Of a DNA stretch of 64,000 bases, positions 33,131 to 42,977 are shown in pieces. The notes under the pieces were generated by a model. That model searched no databases. It was not told the DNA's origin and worked only from the letters and a program-made list of their open reading frames with translations. Position 1 is the stretch's first letter, and each line of letters opens with the position of its first letter. Origin of the DNA: JAAZCI01 sp046462535. Lineage in GTDB: Bacteria > Pseudomonadota > Gammaproteobacteria > Cardiobacteriales > Wohlfahrtiimonadaceae. The DNA lies in the NCBI GenBank assembly GCA_046462535.1, contig JBKGVF010000024.1, positions 1 through 64,000 of the forward strand, given 5' to 3'. The position numbers and the translations under genes are program-made.

Positions 33131-34930
33131 TTAGTATACGCGCTCTTGCGGTTCAATATACTCAACCTCATCGGTTAGGGTATAAGTATGAACAGGACGA
33201 TAACCAAAGGTTACCTCACCATCCTCATCTAACCATGCATAGGTATGAGTCATCCAGTTCTCATCATCGCGATCTGGATAATCCTCTCGCGCATGTGCTC
33301 CACGCGACTCTGTACGGTTATAGGCTGACTTCACTGTAGCCATCGCACACACCAATAGATTCGAAAGCTCTAATGTTTCAACAAGATCGGAGTTCCATAT
33401 CAAACTACGATCATGAACCTTAACATCCTTAAACTGAGCAAAAGCCTCTTCGATACGTTTAATACCATCACGCAAAGTCTCTTCCATACGGAAGACTGCC
33501 ACATCTTCCTGCATCGCTCGCTGCATCTTATCTCTAAGTTCTGCAGTAGTAATCGATCCATCTGCATGACGAATTGCATCAAAACGATCTAAAATACGAA
33601 TTACCTCATTCTCATCTATATCTTTCTGAGATGCATTCGGCTCTAAGATTTCAGCACAACGATTTGCCGCAGCACGACCAAAGACCACAAGATCTAAAAG
33701 CGAGTTAGATCCTAAACGGTTTGCGCCATGTACAGAGACACAAGCAGCCTCACCAATTGCCATAAGACCGGGCACTACGGCATCTGGATCACCATCACGC
33801 AGCGTTACCACCTCACCATGATAATTAGTGGGAACTCCACCCATGTTATAGTGAACAGTTGGTATAACAGGAATAGGCTCTTTACGTACATCAACATCCG
33901 CGAAGATACGCGCACTTTCAGCAATACTCGGTAGACGCTCCTCAATAACTTCTGGCCCTAAATGCTCTAAGTGAAGATTAACATGGTCCTTATTAGGGCC
34001 GACACCACGCCCCTCACGAATCTCAATCAAGATTGACCGAGAGACCACATCTCGGGATGCTAAATCCTTAGCATTAGGTGCATAGCGCTCCATAAATCGT
34101 TCGCCATTAGCGTTCGTTAAATACCCCCCTTCACCTCGAACACCCTCTGTTATTAGGCAGCCTGCGCCATAAATACCGGTTGGGTGAAATTGCACAAACT
34201 CCATATCTTGCAGAGGTAAACCTGCGCGAGCAGCCATACCATTACCATCGCCAGTACAGGTATGAGCACTTGTAGCAGAAAAGTACGCACGGCCATAACC
34301 GCCGGTAGCTAAAACAACCATTTGTGCTCTAAAGACATGCATGGTTCCATCAGCTAAGTTCCAAGCAACAACTCCGCGACACTCCTCATCTTCCATGATT
34401 AAGTCGAGTGCAAAGTATTCAATATAGAATTCTGCATTATGTTTTAAAGATTGTTGATAGAGTGTATGCAACATAGCATGGCCTGTTCTATCTGCTGCTG
34501 CACACGTTCTTTGGGCCTGACCCTCCCCATAATTGGTAGTCATGCCACCAAAGGGGCGCTGATAGATTTTACCATCCTCTGTTCGTGAAAATGGTAAACC
34601 ATAATGCTCTAGCTCTAAGATTGAGGGAATTGCTTCACGGCACATATACTCAATAGCATCCTGATCTCCCAACCAGTCAGATCCCTTAACGGTATCATAC
34701 ATATGCCAGCGCCAATCATCCTCACCCATATTCCCTAAAGCAGCAGAAACACCCCCTTGAGCTGCTACAGTATGAGAGCGGGTAGGAAACACTTTAGTAA
34801 CGCACGCTGTTTTAAAACCCTTTTCAGCCATCCCTAATGTTGCACGCAAACCGGCACCACCTGCTCCGACAACAACAACATCATAGATATGCTCAATAAT
34901 CTTATAATCTTTATACTCTTTTAAGTTCAT
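33131..34930 (-). CDS. sdhA: Succinate dehydrogenase flavoprotein subunit
   Basis: 599 residues. Oxidises succinate to fumarate in the TCA cycle at the inner membrane. FAD motif GAGGAG at 22-27, His53 in RSHTVAAQGG (covalent FAD), HPTGIYGAGCLITEG, VHYNMGGVPTNY and the substrate arginine region ANRLGSNSLLDLVVFG. GGAAGGACT lies before the ATG. Confidence 0.98.
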   Translation of the reverse strand: MNLKEYKDYKIIEHIYDVVVVGAGGAGLRATLGMAEKGFKTACVTKVFPTRSHTVAAQGGVSAALGNMGEDDWRWHMYDTVKGSDWLGDQDAIEYMCREAIPSILELEHYGLPFSRTEDGKIYQRPFGGMTTNYGEGQAQRTCAAADRTGHAMLHTLYQQSLKHNAEFYIEYFALDLIMEDEECRGVVAWNLADGTMHVFRAQMVVLATGGYGRAYFSATSAHTCTGDGNGMAARAGLPLQDMEFVQFHPTGIYGAGCLITEGVRGEGGYLTNANGERFMERYAPNAKDLASRDVVSRSILIEIREGRGVGPNKDHVNLHLEHLGPEVIEERLPSIAESARIFADVDVRKEPIPVIPTVHYNMGGVPTNYHGEVVTLRDGDPDAVVPGLMAIGEAACVSVHGANRLGSNSLLDLVVFGRAAANRCAEILEPNASQKDIDENEVIRILDRFDAIRHADGSITTAELRDKMQRAMQEDVAVFRMEETLRDGIKRIEEAFAQFKDVKVHDRSLIWNSDLVETLELSNLLVCAMATVKSAYNRTESRGAHAREDYPDRDDENWMTHTYAWLDEDGEVTFGYRPVHTYTLTDEVEYIEPQERVY

Positions 34931-34955
34931 TCTTTTTAGTCCTTCCCTCTAGCCT

Positions 34956-35336
34956 TTATACGCCAACAGCAATCTTCAATACAGCTACAACCGCAGCTAG
35001 GCCAAACATCGATAATATAACCTTAATTGCCCATAGCAGAGCTAAACGCCGACCTGTACTACTGACATAATCCTCAACAATCATCTGTAATCCAACGATT
35101 GCGTGATAAAATCCGGTAACAATAAGGGTAAGTAGCAATACGGTATTAAAAGGCTTTCCTATCCATGTAATGACATCGCTATACGATGCGTTCATATAAC
35201 GTGCAAATGAGAAAGCAAACCATAAAAAAAGAACTCCTAGCACCACTGCCGAGAGCTTCTGCCTTAGCCACTGCCGTGACCCACTACGCGCCGATCCTAA
35301 ACCTTTAACGCGCCCTAATGCTGACTGATGTTTCAT
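34956..35336 (-). CDS. sdhD: Succinate dehydrogenase membrane anchor D
   Basis: 126 residues, three membrane segments (about 30-50, 60-80, 95-118). GFYHAIVGLQMIVEDYV matches the second helix of SdhD. The long basic N-terminus (GRVKGLGSARSGSRQWLRQK) is typical of this clade. It lies 12 bases after sdhC. Confidence 0.92.
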   Translation of the reverse strand: MKHQSALGRVKGLGSARSGSRQWLRQKLSAVVLGVLFLWFAFSFARYMNASYSDVITWIGKPFNTVLLLTLIVTGFYHAIVGLQMIVEDYVSSTGRRLALLWAIKVILSMFGLAAVVAVLKIAVGV

Positions 35337-35348
35337 CCCTCTCCTCTC

Positions 35349-35768
35349 CTATGCCGAAAAGCCAACGAGTAAAATAATAATGGCGAGAATTGGTGCTGCA
35401 ATCTGTACCATTTTTGCTGATCTTCTAGCTTCCGGAATCGTTAAGCCTTTCCCCATATCCCAGAAAAGATGACGAATACCATTAAAGAAATGGTAGCACG
35501 CTGCAAAGGTACCAATAATTACGAAGATCATTACAAACCAGTTTGTCAGGAAATTCTGTACCTTTCCTAATGCATTAGGGCCTGCCGCTGCCGCCCCTAA
35601 CCATAACCCAATAACAATAAGGATAAAAACTAATGAGATCCCTGATAGTCGGTGAAGAAAACTCATCACCGAAGTGATCTGAAATTGATAGCCTTTATCA
35701 TTACTGTTTGCCAACTGCCCTTTCGTACCTAACATGAAAGGGGATAAAGGCCGCTTACCCTGACTCAT
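35349..35768 (-). CDS. sdhC: Succinate dehydrogenase cytochrome b556 subunit
   Basis: 139 residues, three membrane segments. SFLHRLSGISLVF is the first-helix signature, and YHFFNGIRHLFWDMG carries the heme-ligand histidine (His93, equivalent to E. coli His84). ATG 35768 follows ACGGAGG; the open frame extends 24 codons further but lacks a ribosome site. First gene of sdhCDAB. Confidence 0.95.
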   Translation of the reverse strand: MSQGKRPLSPFMLGTKGQLANSNDKGYQFQITSVMSFLHRLSGISLVFILIVIGLWLGAAAAGPNALGKVQNFLTNWFVMIFVIIGTFAACYHFFNGIRHLFWDMGKGLTIPEARRSAKMVQIAAPILAIIILLVGFSA

Positions 35769-35937
35769 AATGCCTCCGTTTTTTATGAAGTAGTAAATAG
35801 AAGTAACCGTAACTCCGCCATTTTGCCAACATTTTGTCAAACTTTCAACTTAAACCTACATAATCACTACCTGCTAAATTTAGCCATAAATCCTCATGTT
35901 ATGTAGATAAGAATTAGAGCGTAAGATCTCTACCCCT

Positions 35938-37902
35938 CTAAGAGCGCTCTAATGCTTCAATAGGTGCTAAATCTGCAGCTCTCTTTGCTGGAAAATATCC
36001 GAAAAGAATCCCGATAAAAAAGGATGAGAAAAATGCCAGTCCGATCGATAATGGGGAGAAGGTTAATGCCATATTACCAACCTCAGCCTGATTAAAGAGA
36101 TACCCTGTCCCCAACGCTATTGAGAGTCCGATGACCCCTCCGATAATACAGACCAATATTGACTCAATTAAAAATTGTTGTGATACATCACTTTTGCGAG
36201 CCCCTACAGCCATTCGCATTCCAATTTCTCGTGTGCGCTCAGCAACTGAAACAAGCATAATATTCATTACTCCGATTCCCCCCACTAAGAGTGATATCAA
36301 CGCAATCGATGTGATTAATATTCGCATCACCATAGTGGTTGATTGGATTGTCTCTCTTAAGGCATCAGCATTAAAGATAAAGAAATCCTTCTGCCCATGA
36401 AGTTGGGTAAGAATCTCTGTGATACTCTTCTCTGCTAGCTTGATATTGACATCATCCTTAACTCGAATCGTTATATTTCTTAAGTGGCTCTCCCCTAACA
36501 TTCGCTTCATCGCCGTAGAATAGGGGATCCAGATCGTCATTGTTCCACTCCCCCCCATTCGTTCTGACTTCGATTTTGCGACCCCAATAATACGTACTGG
36601 AAGATGATCGAGCATGATCACTTCACCAATAGGATTTCCCCCATAGGGGAAGAGAGTATCTAAACTATTTTGATCAATCACCGCCTCTAGACGAAGCTCC
36701 TCTTCACTCACCTGATCAAAAGCTACTCCTTGCGCAATATCATACCCTTGGACATCAAAGTATTGATACCCAACACCCTGTATCGTTGCATTAATTGCAG
36801 AAATATTTTGATAGCGCACTCCAGTAGAGGTTGAGACCATTGGGGTGACACTATGGATAAATGGCTGCTCCTGAAGAACACGCACATCACTCGGTTTTAA
36901 TGTTCGTATCCGTCCTGAACGCCGATCTCCAAATCCACTCCCTGGATAGACTGTTAGAGTGCTCGTACCCATAGCACTAATATCATCCAATATCTTATCT
37001 GTCGTCCCTCGTCCTAGAGCGATCACTAATACCACGGAAGCGATGCCAATAATAATTCCAAGCATCGTTAAAAATGTTCTCATTCGTTGCATCGACATGG
37101 AGATAATCGCCATATTAAATGCATTTATTAAGCGTTGAAAAGCTAACAGGTAGGGTGCACTCCGCTTAAAGCCTCTCTCTTCTTCTGCAGTAGGAGGCTC
37201 TCTTTTAACTACTTCACTATTTTGTCGATCATCAATAATCATCCCATCACGAATCTCGATAATTCGATCAGCATGAGCTGCAACCTCTGCATCATGTGTC
37301 ACCATCACAATGGTGTGGCCTGCCTGATTTAGCTCTTTTAAGATCTCAAGAACAGCCTCCCCACTACTACTATCGAGTGCACCTGTCGGCTCATCTGCTA
37401 AAATAATCTCTCCCCCATTCATCAAGGCTCGTGCAATACTTACTCGCTGCTGCTGCCCCCCCGATAACTGGGTAGGATAATAATCGACTCGCTCTGCTAA
37501 CCCTAAGCGCTCTAATAACTCCCGAGCACGTCGATCTCGCTCTTTCGGTGGCATCCCATAATATATGGCCGGCATCTCCACATTGCCTTTTGCCGTTAAG
37601 GTGTTCAGTAGATGGTAACGCTGAAAGATAAATCCAAAATGCTCTCGTCGTAGCCGCGCTAACCCCTCATCATCATACTCTGAGATATCTCGCCCATTAA
37701 AGAAGTAGTGACCTGAAGAGAGCTCATCTAATCCGCCAATAAGATTCATTAAGGTCGATTTACCAGAACCTGATGCTCCCATTATGGCGATAAATTCACC
37801 CTTATGGATTGTCAAATCAATCCCCTTAAGAACATCAACTCTCACTTCTCCCGTTAAAAAAGAGCGTGTTACCCCCTGTAACGTTATCAGTGGCATCTCC
37901 AT
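35938..37902 (-). CDS. macB: MacB-type ABC exporter, fused ATPase and permease
   Basis: 654 residues. Walker A GASGSGKST near 44, LSGGQQQR signature and DEPTGALD Walker B in the N-terminal ATPase; the permease half has one membrane segment at about 275, a large periplasmic MacB_PCD domain, then three segments. With MacA and an outer-membrane TolC protein it expels macrolides, heme or peptides. Its ATG overlaps the macA stop (TAATG). No TolC gene is in the window. Substrate unknown. Confidence 0.94.
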   Translation of the reverse strand: MEMPLITLQGVTRSFLTGEVRVDVLKGIDLTIHKGEFIAIMGASGSGKSTLMNLIGGLDELSSGHYFFNGRDISEYDDEGLARLRREHFGFIFQRYHLLNTLTAKGNVEMPAIYYGMPPKERDRRARELLERLGLAERVDYYPTQLSGGQQQRVSIARALMNGGEIILADEPTGALDSSSGEAVLEILKELNQAGHTIVMVTHDAEVAAHADRIIEIRDGMIIDDRQNSEVVKREPPTAEEERGFKRSAPYLLAFQRLINAFNMAIISMSMQRMRTFLTMLGIIIGIASVVLVIALGRGTTDKILDDISAMGTSTLTVYPGSGFGDRRSGRIRTLKPSDVRVLQEQPFIHSVTPMVSTSTGVRYQNISAINATIQGVGYQYFDVQGYDIAQGVAFDQVSEEELRLEAVIDQNSLDTLFPYGGNPIGEVIMLDHLPVRIIGVAKSKSERMGGSGTMTIWIPYSTAMKRMLGESHLRNITIRVKDDVNIKLAEKSITEILTQLHGQKDFFIFNADALRETIQSTTMVMRILITSIALISLLVGGIGVMNIMLVSVAERTREIGMRMAVGARKSDVSQQFLIESILVCIIGGVIGLSIALGTGYLFNQAEVGNMALTFSPLSIGLAFFSSFFIGILFGYFPAKRAADLAPIEALERS

Positions 37903-39110
37903 TACCCTCTCCTTCTAGGAATTGCGCCTGGATGACGAATACCTCCCCGCTCCTCAGTCACTAACTCTGAGGTAACAACGTGCTCTCCTACAGCCAAACC
38001 TGACTTAATTTCGGTCAGTATATTATTAGAGATTCCTACCTCCACCTCTCTAGGTTCTAATCGTCCCTCACCTTTTAGCACCCAAACAATCTGCTTTCCC
38101 TCTTTTGCTTGGGGTATCTCATAACCACTAGGTTTAAAACGAAGCGCCATTGATGGGATAGCTAGAACATCCTTAGCCTCATCAGTTACTAAATAGACCT
38201 GCGTAGTCATATCAATATAGAATTTGCCATCACTATTATCGACATCAAACAATCCATTGTAGTAGATAGCCTCCCCCACATTAGTAGCCGTATTACCTAC
38301 AGCGGTATTTTGAAAGGTCTCTGTTGCAGGTTCAATTTGGCGCAATATAGCCTCATAACGATTATTCGGTTCTCCTAAAATTGTAAAGTAAGCACGCGTC
38401 CCCACATCAACCTTTGTTACATCAGCCTCTGAGATCTGTGCCTTAATAGTCATCGTTGATAAGTTAGCAATTTTAACCAGTGTTGGGGCAGTCTGAACGG
38501 CATTAACCGTCTGCCCCTCTTTAACTATTTTAGCAACCACTGTGCCATCAATAGGCGCTAAAATCTTTGTATATGAGAGATCAAGTTCAGCCGTATCGAG
38601 ACCTATCTGTGCTTGGGCTACCTGCGCTTCCAACGCCTCTAACTCTGCCTCAAAAACCTTAAGATTAGCTTCTGCTAAATCCACATCTGCCTGTGTCGTA
38701 GCGCCACTCTTAATAAGACGTCTTTGTCGCTCTAAATTAATGCGCGCATTAACAAGCTGCGCCTCTTTCGCTACTTTAGAGGAGATACTATTTTTAAGTC
38801 TCGCCTCACTATCCTTAAGATTATTCTGCTGTGGCAGATCATCGATCTCAACAATCAGCTGCCCACGCACTACCTTATCCCCTAACGCAACATGCATCTT
38901 CTGTATCTGACCTGATACCTGAGCGCCAACATCTACCTGCTCCGAGGCCTCTAGCTTACCATCAGCCAAAATATTCACCTCTATATCAGTTACTTTAACC
39001 GGCTCACTTAAATATGTTGTAACCTCACGCTTCTTAAAAAGAAGAAAGCCAACCATAAGTATACCAACGCCTACTAGCGCAACTCTCCAAATCCTATTTT
39101 TTTTCTCCAT
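37902..39110 (-). CDS. macA: MacA-type periplasmic adaptor
   Basis: 402 residues. N-terminal membrane anchor (about 9-26), lipoyl-like halves (DVGAQVSGQIQKMHVALGDKVVRGQ and LDLSYTKILAPIDGTVVAKIVKEGQTV), a long coiled-coil hairpin between them, then beta-barrel and MacA-specific domains. It links MacB to the outer-membrane channel. ATG 39110. Confidence 0.93.
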   Translation of the reverse strand: MEKKNRIWRVALVGVGILMVGFLLFKKREVTTYLSEPVKVTDIEVNILADGKLEASEQVDVGAQVSGQIQKMHVALGDKVVRGQLIVEIDDLPQQNNLKDSEARLKNSISSKVAKEAQLVNARINLERQRRLIKSGATTQADVDLAEANLKVFEAELEALEAQVAQAQIGLDTAELDLSYTKILAPIDGTVVAKIVKEGQTVNAVQTAPTLVKIANLSTMTIKAQISEADVTKVDVGTRAYFTILGEPNNRYEAILRQIEPATETFQNTAVGNTATNVGEAIYYNGLFDVDNSDGKFYIDMTTQVYLVTDEAKDVLAIPSMALRFKPSGYEIPQAKEGKQIVWVLKGEGRLEPREVEVGISNNILTEIKSGLAVGEHVVTSELVTEERGGIRHPGAIPRRRG

Positions 39111-39264
39111 AGTTGAGCATTGCTCTCCTTATCATCTATAATCTGACTAATTGTTATCGATTATTTGTAAAAATATGTCTGCTCCGAGGCCAATTATAGA
39201 GCAAATATTAAAGAAAGGCTGAAATTGCCTCACCACTCTCGATTCAACCGATAGGAGTATCCCG

Positions 39265-39645
39265 ATGCCCTTGCCGATCTTTCTTCTCTCCGCCCTACTG
39301 CTATTAGGCTTTCTTCTTCTTTACCATATCGTGATCACAAAAAAAATGGCGCAACTAAAGCGATACAATGAACTTCTGGTTGGGAAAATAGAGCTACAAG
39401 AGAAATATACCCAGTTGAAGAGAGAGCAGAAAGAGGAGCTCCTACAGAGAGAGCGAGAGATCAAAGCGCTAGAGAGACGTTCCCTATCGGAAGAGAACCT
39501 GCAATTACAGAAGCAATATAGAAGCAAACTTCAGACCCTCTACCGCAAAGAGGCTGAATACTCAATGAGGGCACAAGAGCAGCTGAACGAATGTCAAATA
39601 TTGTTACAGAATATTGAGGATGAACTGCAACAATATGATAATTAG
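39265..39645 (+). CDS. Membrane-anchored coiled-coil protein
   Basis: 126 residues. One N-terminal membrane helix (about 3-24) followed by an almost continuous charged coiled coil rich in Glu, Gln, Lys and Leu. ATAGGAGTATCCCG precedes the ATG. No family recognised. It lies upstream of the 301-residue protein in the same direction, so they may be co-expressed. Confidence 0.65.
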   Translation: MPLPIFLLSALLLLGFLLLYHIVITKKMAQLKRYNELLVGKIELQEKYTQLKREQKEELLQREREIKALERRSLSEENLQLQKQYRSKLQTLYRKEAEYSMRAQEQLNECQILLQNIEDELQQYDN

Positions 39646-39725
39646 AGAGATGATAACTATTCAATAGAGTTAATTCATTACTAATTCCCACCACTAACCC
39701 CCATTAAAGGAAGCAGATTAAACCA

Positions 39726-40631
39726 ATGCAAAGAGAGTTAAAGCCATTAGAGTTAGCACTCGTTATTCAACATCGGGAGGAGCAGGAGATCACCTCGCCC
39801 CCCTATCTTAATCGCGAAGAGAGCACTGAATTACTACAATTAATTGGGCAAAATATCCGACGTGAATATCCTAACATCACCCATACTGGATTGATTGGAA
39901 TCGGTGCCCTCTACCACCTCAATCAAGTGATTCGACCTAACTTTCCGCTCTATACGCAACTTTTTGAGTTAGCAAAAATCCGCTTCCGTCCCAACAATTT
40001 TAAACCGCTCATTGTAGGTATTGGAACTGATGAGAAACACTTTGAAATTGATCTTTTCAATCGTGAAGAGAGTGAGTTTCAAGAGGTCTTACAGGTTATG
40101 CCACTTCTTACTCTACTACCCGAGAGCGCAGAGCAGAGAGCTTTCTATCTCACCTTAGAGGAGGAGCTCATCACCAAAAGCCATCTCAGTCAAAATCTTA
40201 TCGATCTGATGAGGCAACGCTTTCATTTAGCAATTGAAAATATCTCATTGGTGACCTTAGGTGATCTTAATGGTCTTTTTGCATCACAGCTAATTCAGAT
40301 TGGGCTAGAAGAGCTGTGGCAAATTATGCAGGCAGTAATCTTTAACTTAGATGAGCTGGTTGTCCAGTTAGGTAGTGGCCATCTCCTCTACTGGAAGCTT
40401 GATGAGGTTGCGCTCTTTACCCCTCATGAATCTATTTATGATGATGCAATGGCTGACTATCAACAGAGTTACCAAACATTTCAGCTCACAACACGACGTT
40501 TAACCCATCTATTTCAGAGCCATCTTATACCTCATCAAGAGATTATACTCTTTGATCCAACCCTCTTTAGACGACCCCCATCCCTAGAAGAGGTAAAAAA
40601 GGCAATAATGGGGCATATTAAAGCGCTCTAG
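39726..40631 (+). CDS. Protein of unknown function, 301 residues
   Basis: Soluble, no signal peptide or membrane helix. No motif I can name; it alternates strands and helices, with HTGLIGIGALYHLNQVIRPNFP, KPLIVGIGTDEKHFEIDLFN and LFDPTLFRRPPSLEEVKK as features. AGGAAG lies a few bases before the ATG. Codon usage and base composition look like the neighbours. Function not known. Confidence 0.65.
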   Translation: MQRELKPLELALVIQHREEQEITSPPYLNREESTELLQLIGQNIRREYPNITHTGLIGIGALYHLNQVIRPNFPLYTQLFELAKIRFRPNNFKPLIVGIGTDEKHFEIDLFNREESEFQEVLQVMPLLTLLPESAEQRAFYLTLEEELITKSHLSQNLIDLMRQRFHLAIENISLVTLGDLNGLFASQLIQIGLEELWQIMQAVIFNLDELVVQLGSGHLLYWKLDEVALFTPHESIYDDAMADYQQSYQTFQLTTRRLTHLFQSHLIPHQEIILFDPTLFRRPPSLEEVKKAIMGHIKAL

Positions 40632-40764
40632 AGCACATCTAGTTGATAGGCGTTAATTATAACAGGGCTCTATCTAACTAAACCCATTAAATAAAAACAG
40701 TATCTTAACCACCCCATTAACGGTATAGTGCTAAGCTCTACTCAGTAATAAAAGGAGTATATAA

Positions 40765-41127
40765 ATGATGAAAAAGAGAGTTATTCTTCCCCTTTTACTA
40801 ACCTTCTCGGTCATCTCTGCCGCCCCTATGGAGAGTGATGGCGAGATAGAGCAGTATGATATAACGATCTCCTCTAGCGAGCACATTCAGCAGCTAAAAA
40901 ATCATATTATCGATCGTATTGATGCCCCCATAGACTTTATTACAGTTGCCGAAGTGACTAAGAGTGATGAGAGCGCTATCTACTATGTGGATGTTGTCTA
41001 TAAACTCACCAATGATGAGGGTATTGAAGAGCTTTGGCATGGTCGCGGTCAGTTTGATGCTGATGGTTCTTTTATCGACCTTGTCAATGAAGGGCCCTAT
41101 CAGCGCGCTGACGTTAGCGGTGACTAA
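40765..41127 (+). CDS. Small exported protein of unknown function
   Basis: 120 residues. Signal peptide MMKKRVILPLLLTFSVISAAP with likely cleavage near residue 19. The mature part is acidic with HIQQLKNHIIDRIDAPIDFITVAEV and VDVVYKLTNDEG. AAAGGAG lies seven bases before the ATG. No family recognised; probably periplasmic. Confidence 0.65.
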   Translation: MMKKRVILPLLLTFSVISAAPMESDGEIEQYDITISSSEHIQQLKNHIIDRIDAPIDFITVAEVTKSDESAIYYVDVVYKLTNDEGIEELWHGRGQFDADGSFIDLVNEGPYQRADVSGD

Positions 41128-41331
41128 AACTATTATCGACTGAGCAGTTAATCATTAACTCTATCGATATATAAAGAGAGCTACCGAAAGGTTATGCTCT
41201 CTTCTTTTAAGATTAGATTTTTGATTGAGTAACTCCCGATCATTATTGGAAAAGGTTTGAATAATCCCTCCCCCTCCTCCATTATAGTTAGATGATACGT
41301 TATTAATATGGTAGTGAAAGAGGAGCAAACC

Positions 41332-42150
41332 ATGAACAGAGAGATAGTATCGATTCATCGTGCAACCCCGACAGAGGATGGTGCTGGTGTTAAATTAAAG
41401 CGGGTCTTTAGTAGTAACCTTTATCATCAAACCAATCCCTTTGTAATGCTCGATGAGTTTGGATCAGATCAATCCGCCGACTATATCGGTGGATTTCCTC
41501 CACATCCTCATCGCGGCTTTGATACGATCACCTATATGCTTAACGGAACCATGACTCATGAGGATAGCACCGGAAATCGTGGTGAAATTAGTGATTACGA
41601 AGTTCAATGGATGCGTACTGGCCGAGGTATTATCCATAGTGAGATGCCGGCACAAAAAGAGGGAAAAATGAGGGGAATGCAATTCTGGCTCAATATTCCT
41701 AAAGAGGAGAAGAGCCATGAGCCTGACTATCTCGATTATCCTGCAACCGCTTTAGGCACCCCCAACGGAAATAAGCTGCGCCTTATAGCAGGCTGCTATG
41801 GCAATCATTCAACTCCCTATCAACCTAAAGCCACCCGTATCCGCCTCTACCACCTCACCTTTGAAGAGAGTAACGATGAACTTATTGCGCTCCCTAAAGG
41901 GGATACCGCTATGCTCTATCTCTTAGAGGGTTCTCTCAAGATCCAAGAGAAGACCATACAGCCAACTGAAATGGCTATACTCTCCACCGAGGGCTCTAAA
42001 ATTCATCTGCACGCTACCTTAGGGAGTGAGGTCATTATTATGAGTGGACATCCTATAGCTGAGCCTATGGTTCAACGTGGTCCGTTCGTAATGAATAGTG
42101 AAGAGGAGATTCAGCAAGCATTTTCAGATTACCGTGAAGGTAAATTTTAA
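41332..42150 (+). CDS. Pirin family protein
   Basis: 272 residues, two cupin domains. Metal ligands of pirins are visible: His58 and His60 in PPHPHRGFDT, His102 and Glu104 in GIIHSEMP. Bacterial pirins may act as quercetin dioxygenases or regulators. ATG 41332 follows AGAGGAG; the frame is open 8 codons upstream. Confidence 0.92.
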   Translation: MNREIVSIHRATPTEDGAGVKLKRVFSSNLYHQTNPFVMLDEFGSDQSADYIGGFPPHPHRGFDTITYMLNGTMTHEDSTGNRGEISDYEVQWMRTGRGIIHSEMPAQKEGKMRGMQFWLNIPKEEKSHEPDYLDYPATALGTPNGNKLRLIAGCYGNHSTPYQPKATRIRLYHLTFEESNDELIALPKGDTAMLYLLEGSLKIQEKTIQPTEMAILSTEGSKIHLHATLGSEVIIMSGHPIAEPMVQRGPFVMNSEEEIQQAFSDYREGKF

Positions 42151-42248
42151 TTAGGTAGAAAGGCATCACAATCATTATAATCTGAGCCCGACACCTATCC
42201 TCAATACCATAAATACGATACACCCTAATCGCCACACTAGGAGGAACT

Positions 42249-42920
42249 ATGGCTACTATAAATCTTGATGGAAAACATTATCCTGTAAATACAATATTTT
42301 GCATCGGCCGTAATTATGTAAATCATGTAAAAGAGCTAAATAATGAGCTACCAAAAGAACCGCTAGTCTTTTTCAAACCGCTCTCCTCCCTTACATCTCC
42401 GGAGAAGAGTATTCAATTACCTAAATACTCAAACAATATCCATTTTGAAGGTGAGCTTCTACTATATATTGGGGAGAAAGTAGCGGACAATCCCTATGGA
42501 ATCACTAAAGAGGAGGCCCTCTCTGTTATTGAGGGTGTTGGCCTTGGGCTCGACTTAACGGCACGAGATATTCAAGATTTAGAGAAGAGCAAGGGGCATC
42601 CATGGTCAAAGAGCAAAGCGTTTCCACAAGCTGCCGCTCACTCTAACTTTATTGCTGTAGAGCAGCTTCCCAATTTAGAGCAGATCCATTATGAGCTGAT
42701 CCACAATGGGCAGGTGAAACAGATTGGAAAGAGTCAATTAATGATCTTTCCATTACCTGAGATTATCCACTACCTCTCTAAAACTTTTGGGCTCTTTCCT
42801 GGTGATATCATCTATACCGGAACCCCTGAAGGGGTTGCACAGGTTCAACCTGGGGATACCATTACCTTACGCTTAGAAAATCACTTGCTAGAAGCGACTT
42901 TCCATTTTGAAAAAGCTTAA
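42249..42920 (+). CDS. Fumarylacetoacetate hydrolase family protein
   Basis: 223 residues. FAH fold: GRNYVNHVKELNNELPKEPLVFFKPLSSL, the metal-ligand stretch IHFEGELLLYIG, GLDLTARDIQ, and the C-terminal GDIIYTGTPEGVAQVQPGD. Similar proteins are acylpyruvases or oxaloacetate decarboxylases. AGGAGG lies upstream of the ATG. The reaction cannot be told by sequence. Confidence 0.92.
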   Translation: MATINLDGKHYPVNTIFCIGRNYVNHVKELNNELPKEPLVFFKPLSSLTSPEKSIQLPKYSNNIHFEGELLLYIGEKVADNPYGITKEEALSVIEGVGLGLDLTARDIQDLEKSKGHPWSKSKAFPQAAAHSNFIAVEQLPNLEQIHYELIHNGQVKQIGKSQLMIFPLPEIIHYLSKTFGLFPGDIIYTGTPEGVAQVQPGDTITLRLENHLLEATFHFEKA

Positions 42921-42938
42921 TTAATAATAGATTTGAGA

Positions 42939-42969
42939 TTGCACTTCCTACTTACTAAAGGGAGTGCAA
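42939..42969. other. Stem-loop between convergent FAH and nadC genes
   Basis: TTGCACTTCC (42939-42948) pairs with GGGAGTGCAA (42960-42969), with one G-U pair. It lacks a T-run but sits between two convergent stops, so it probably limits read-through both ways. Confidence 0.55.
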
Positions 42970-42977
42970 CTTGTCAT

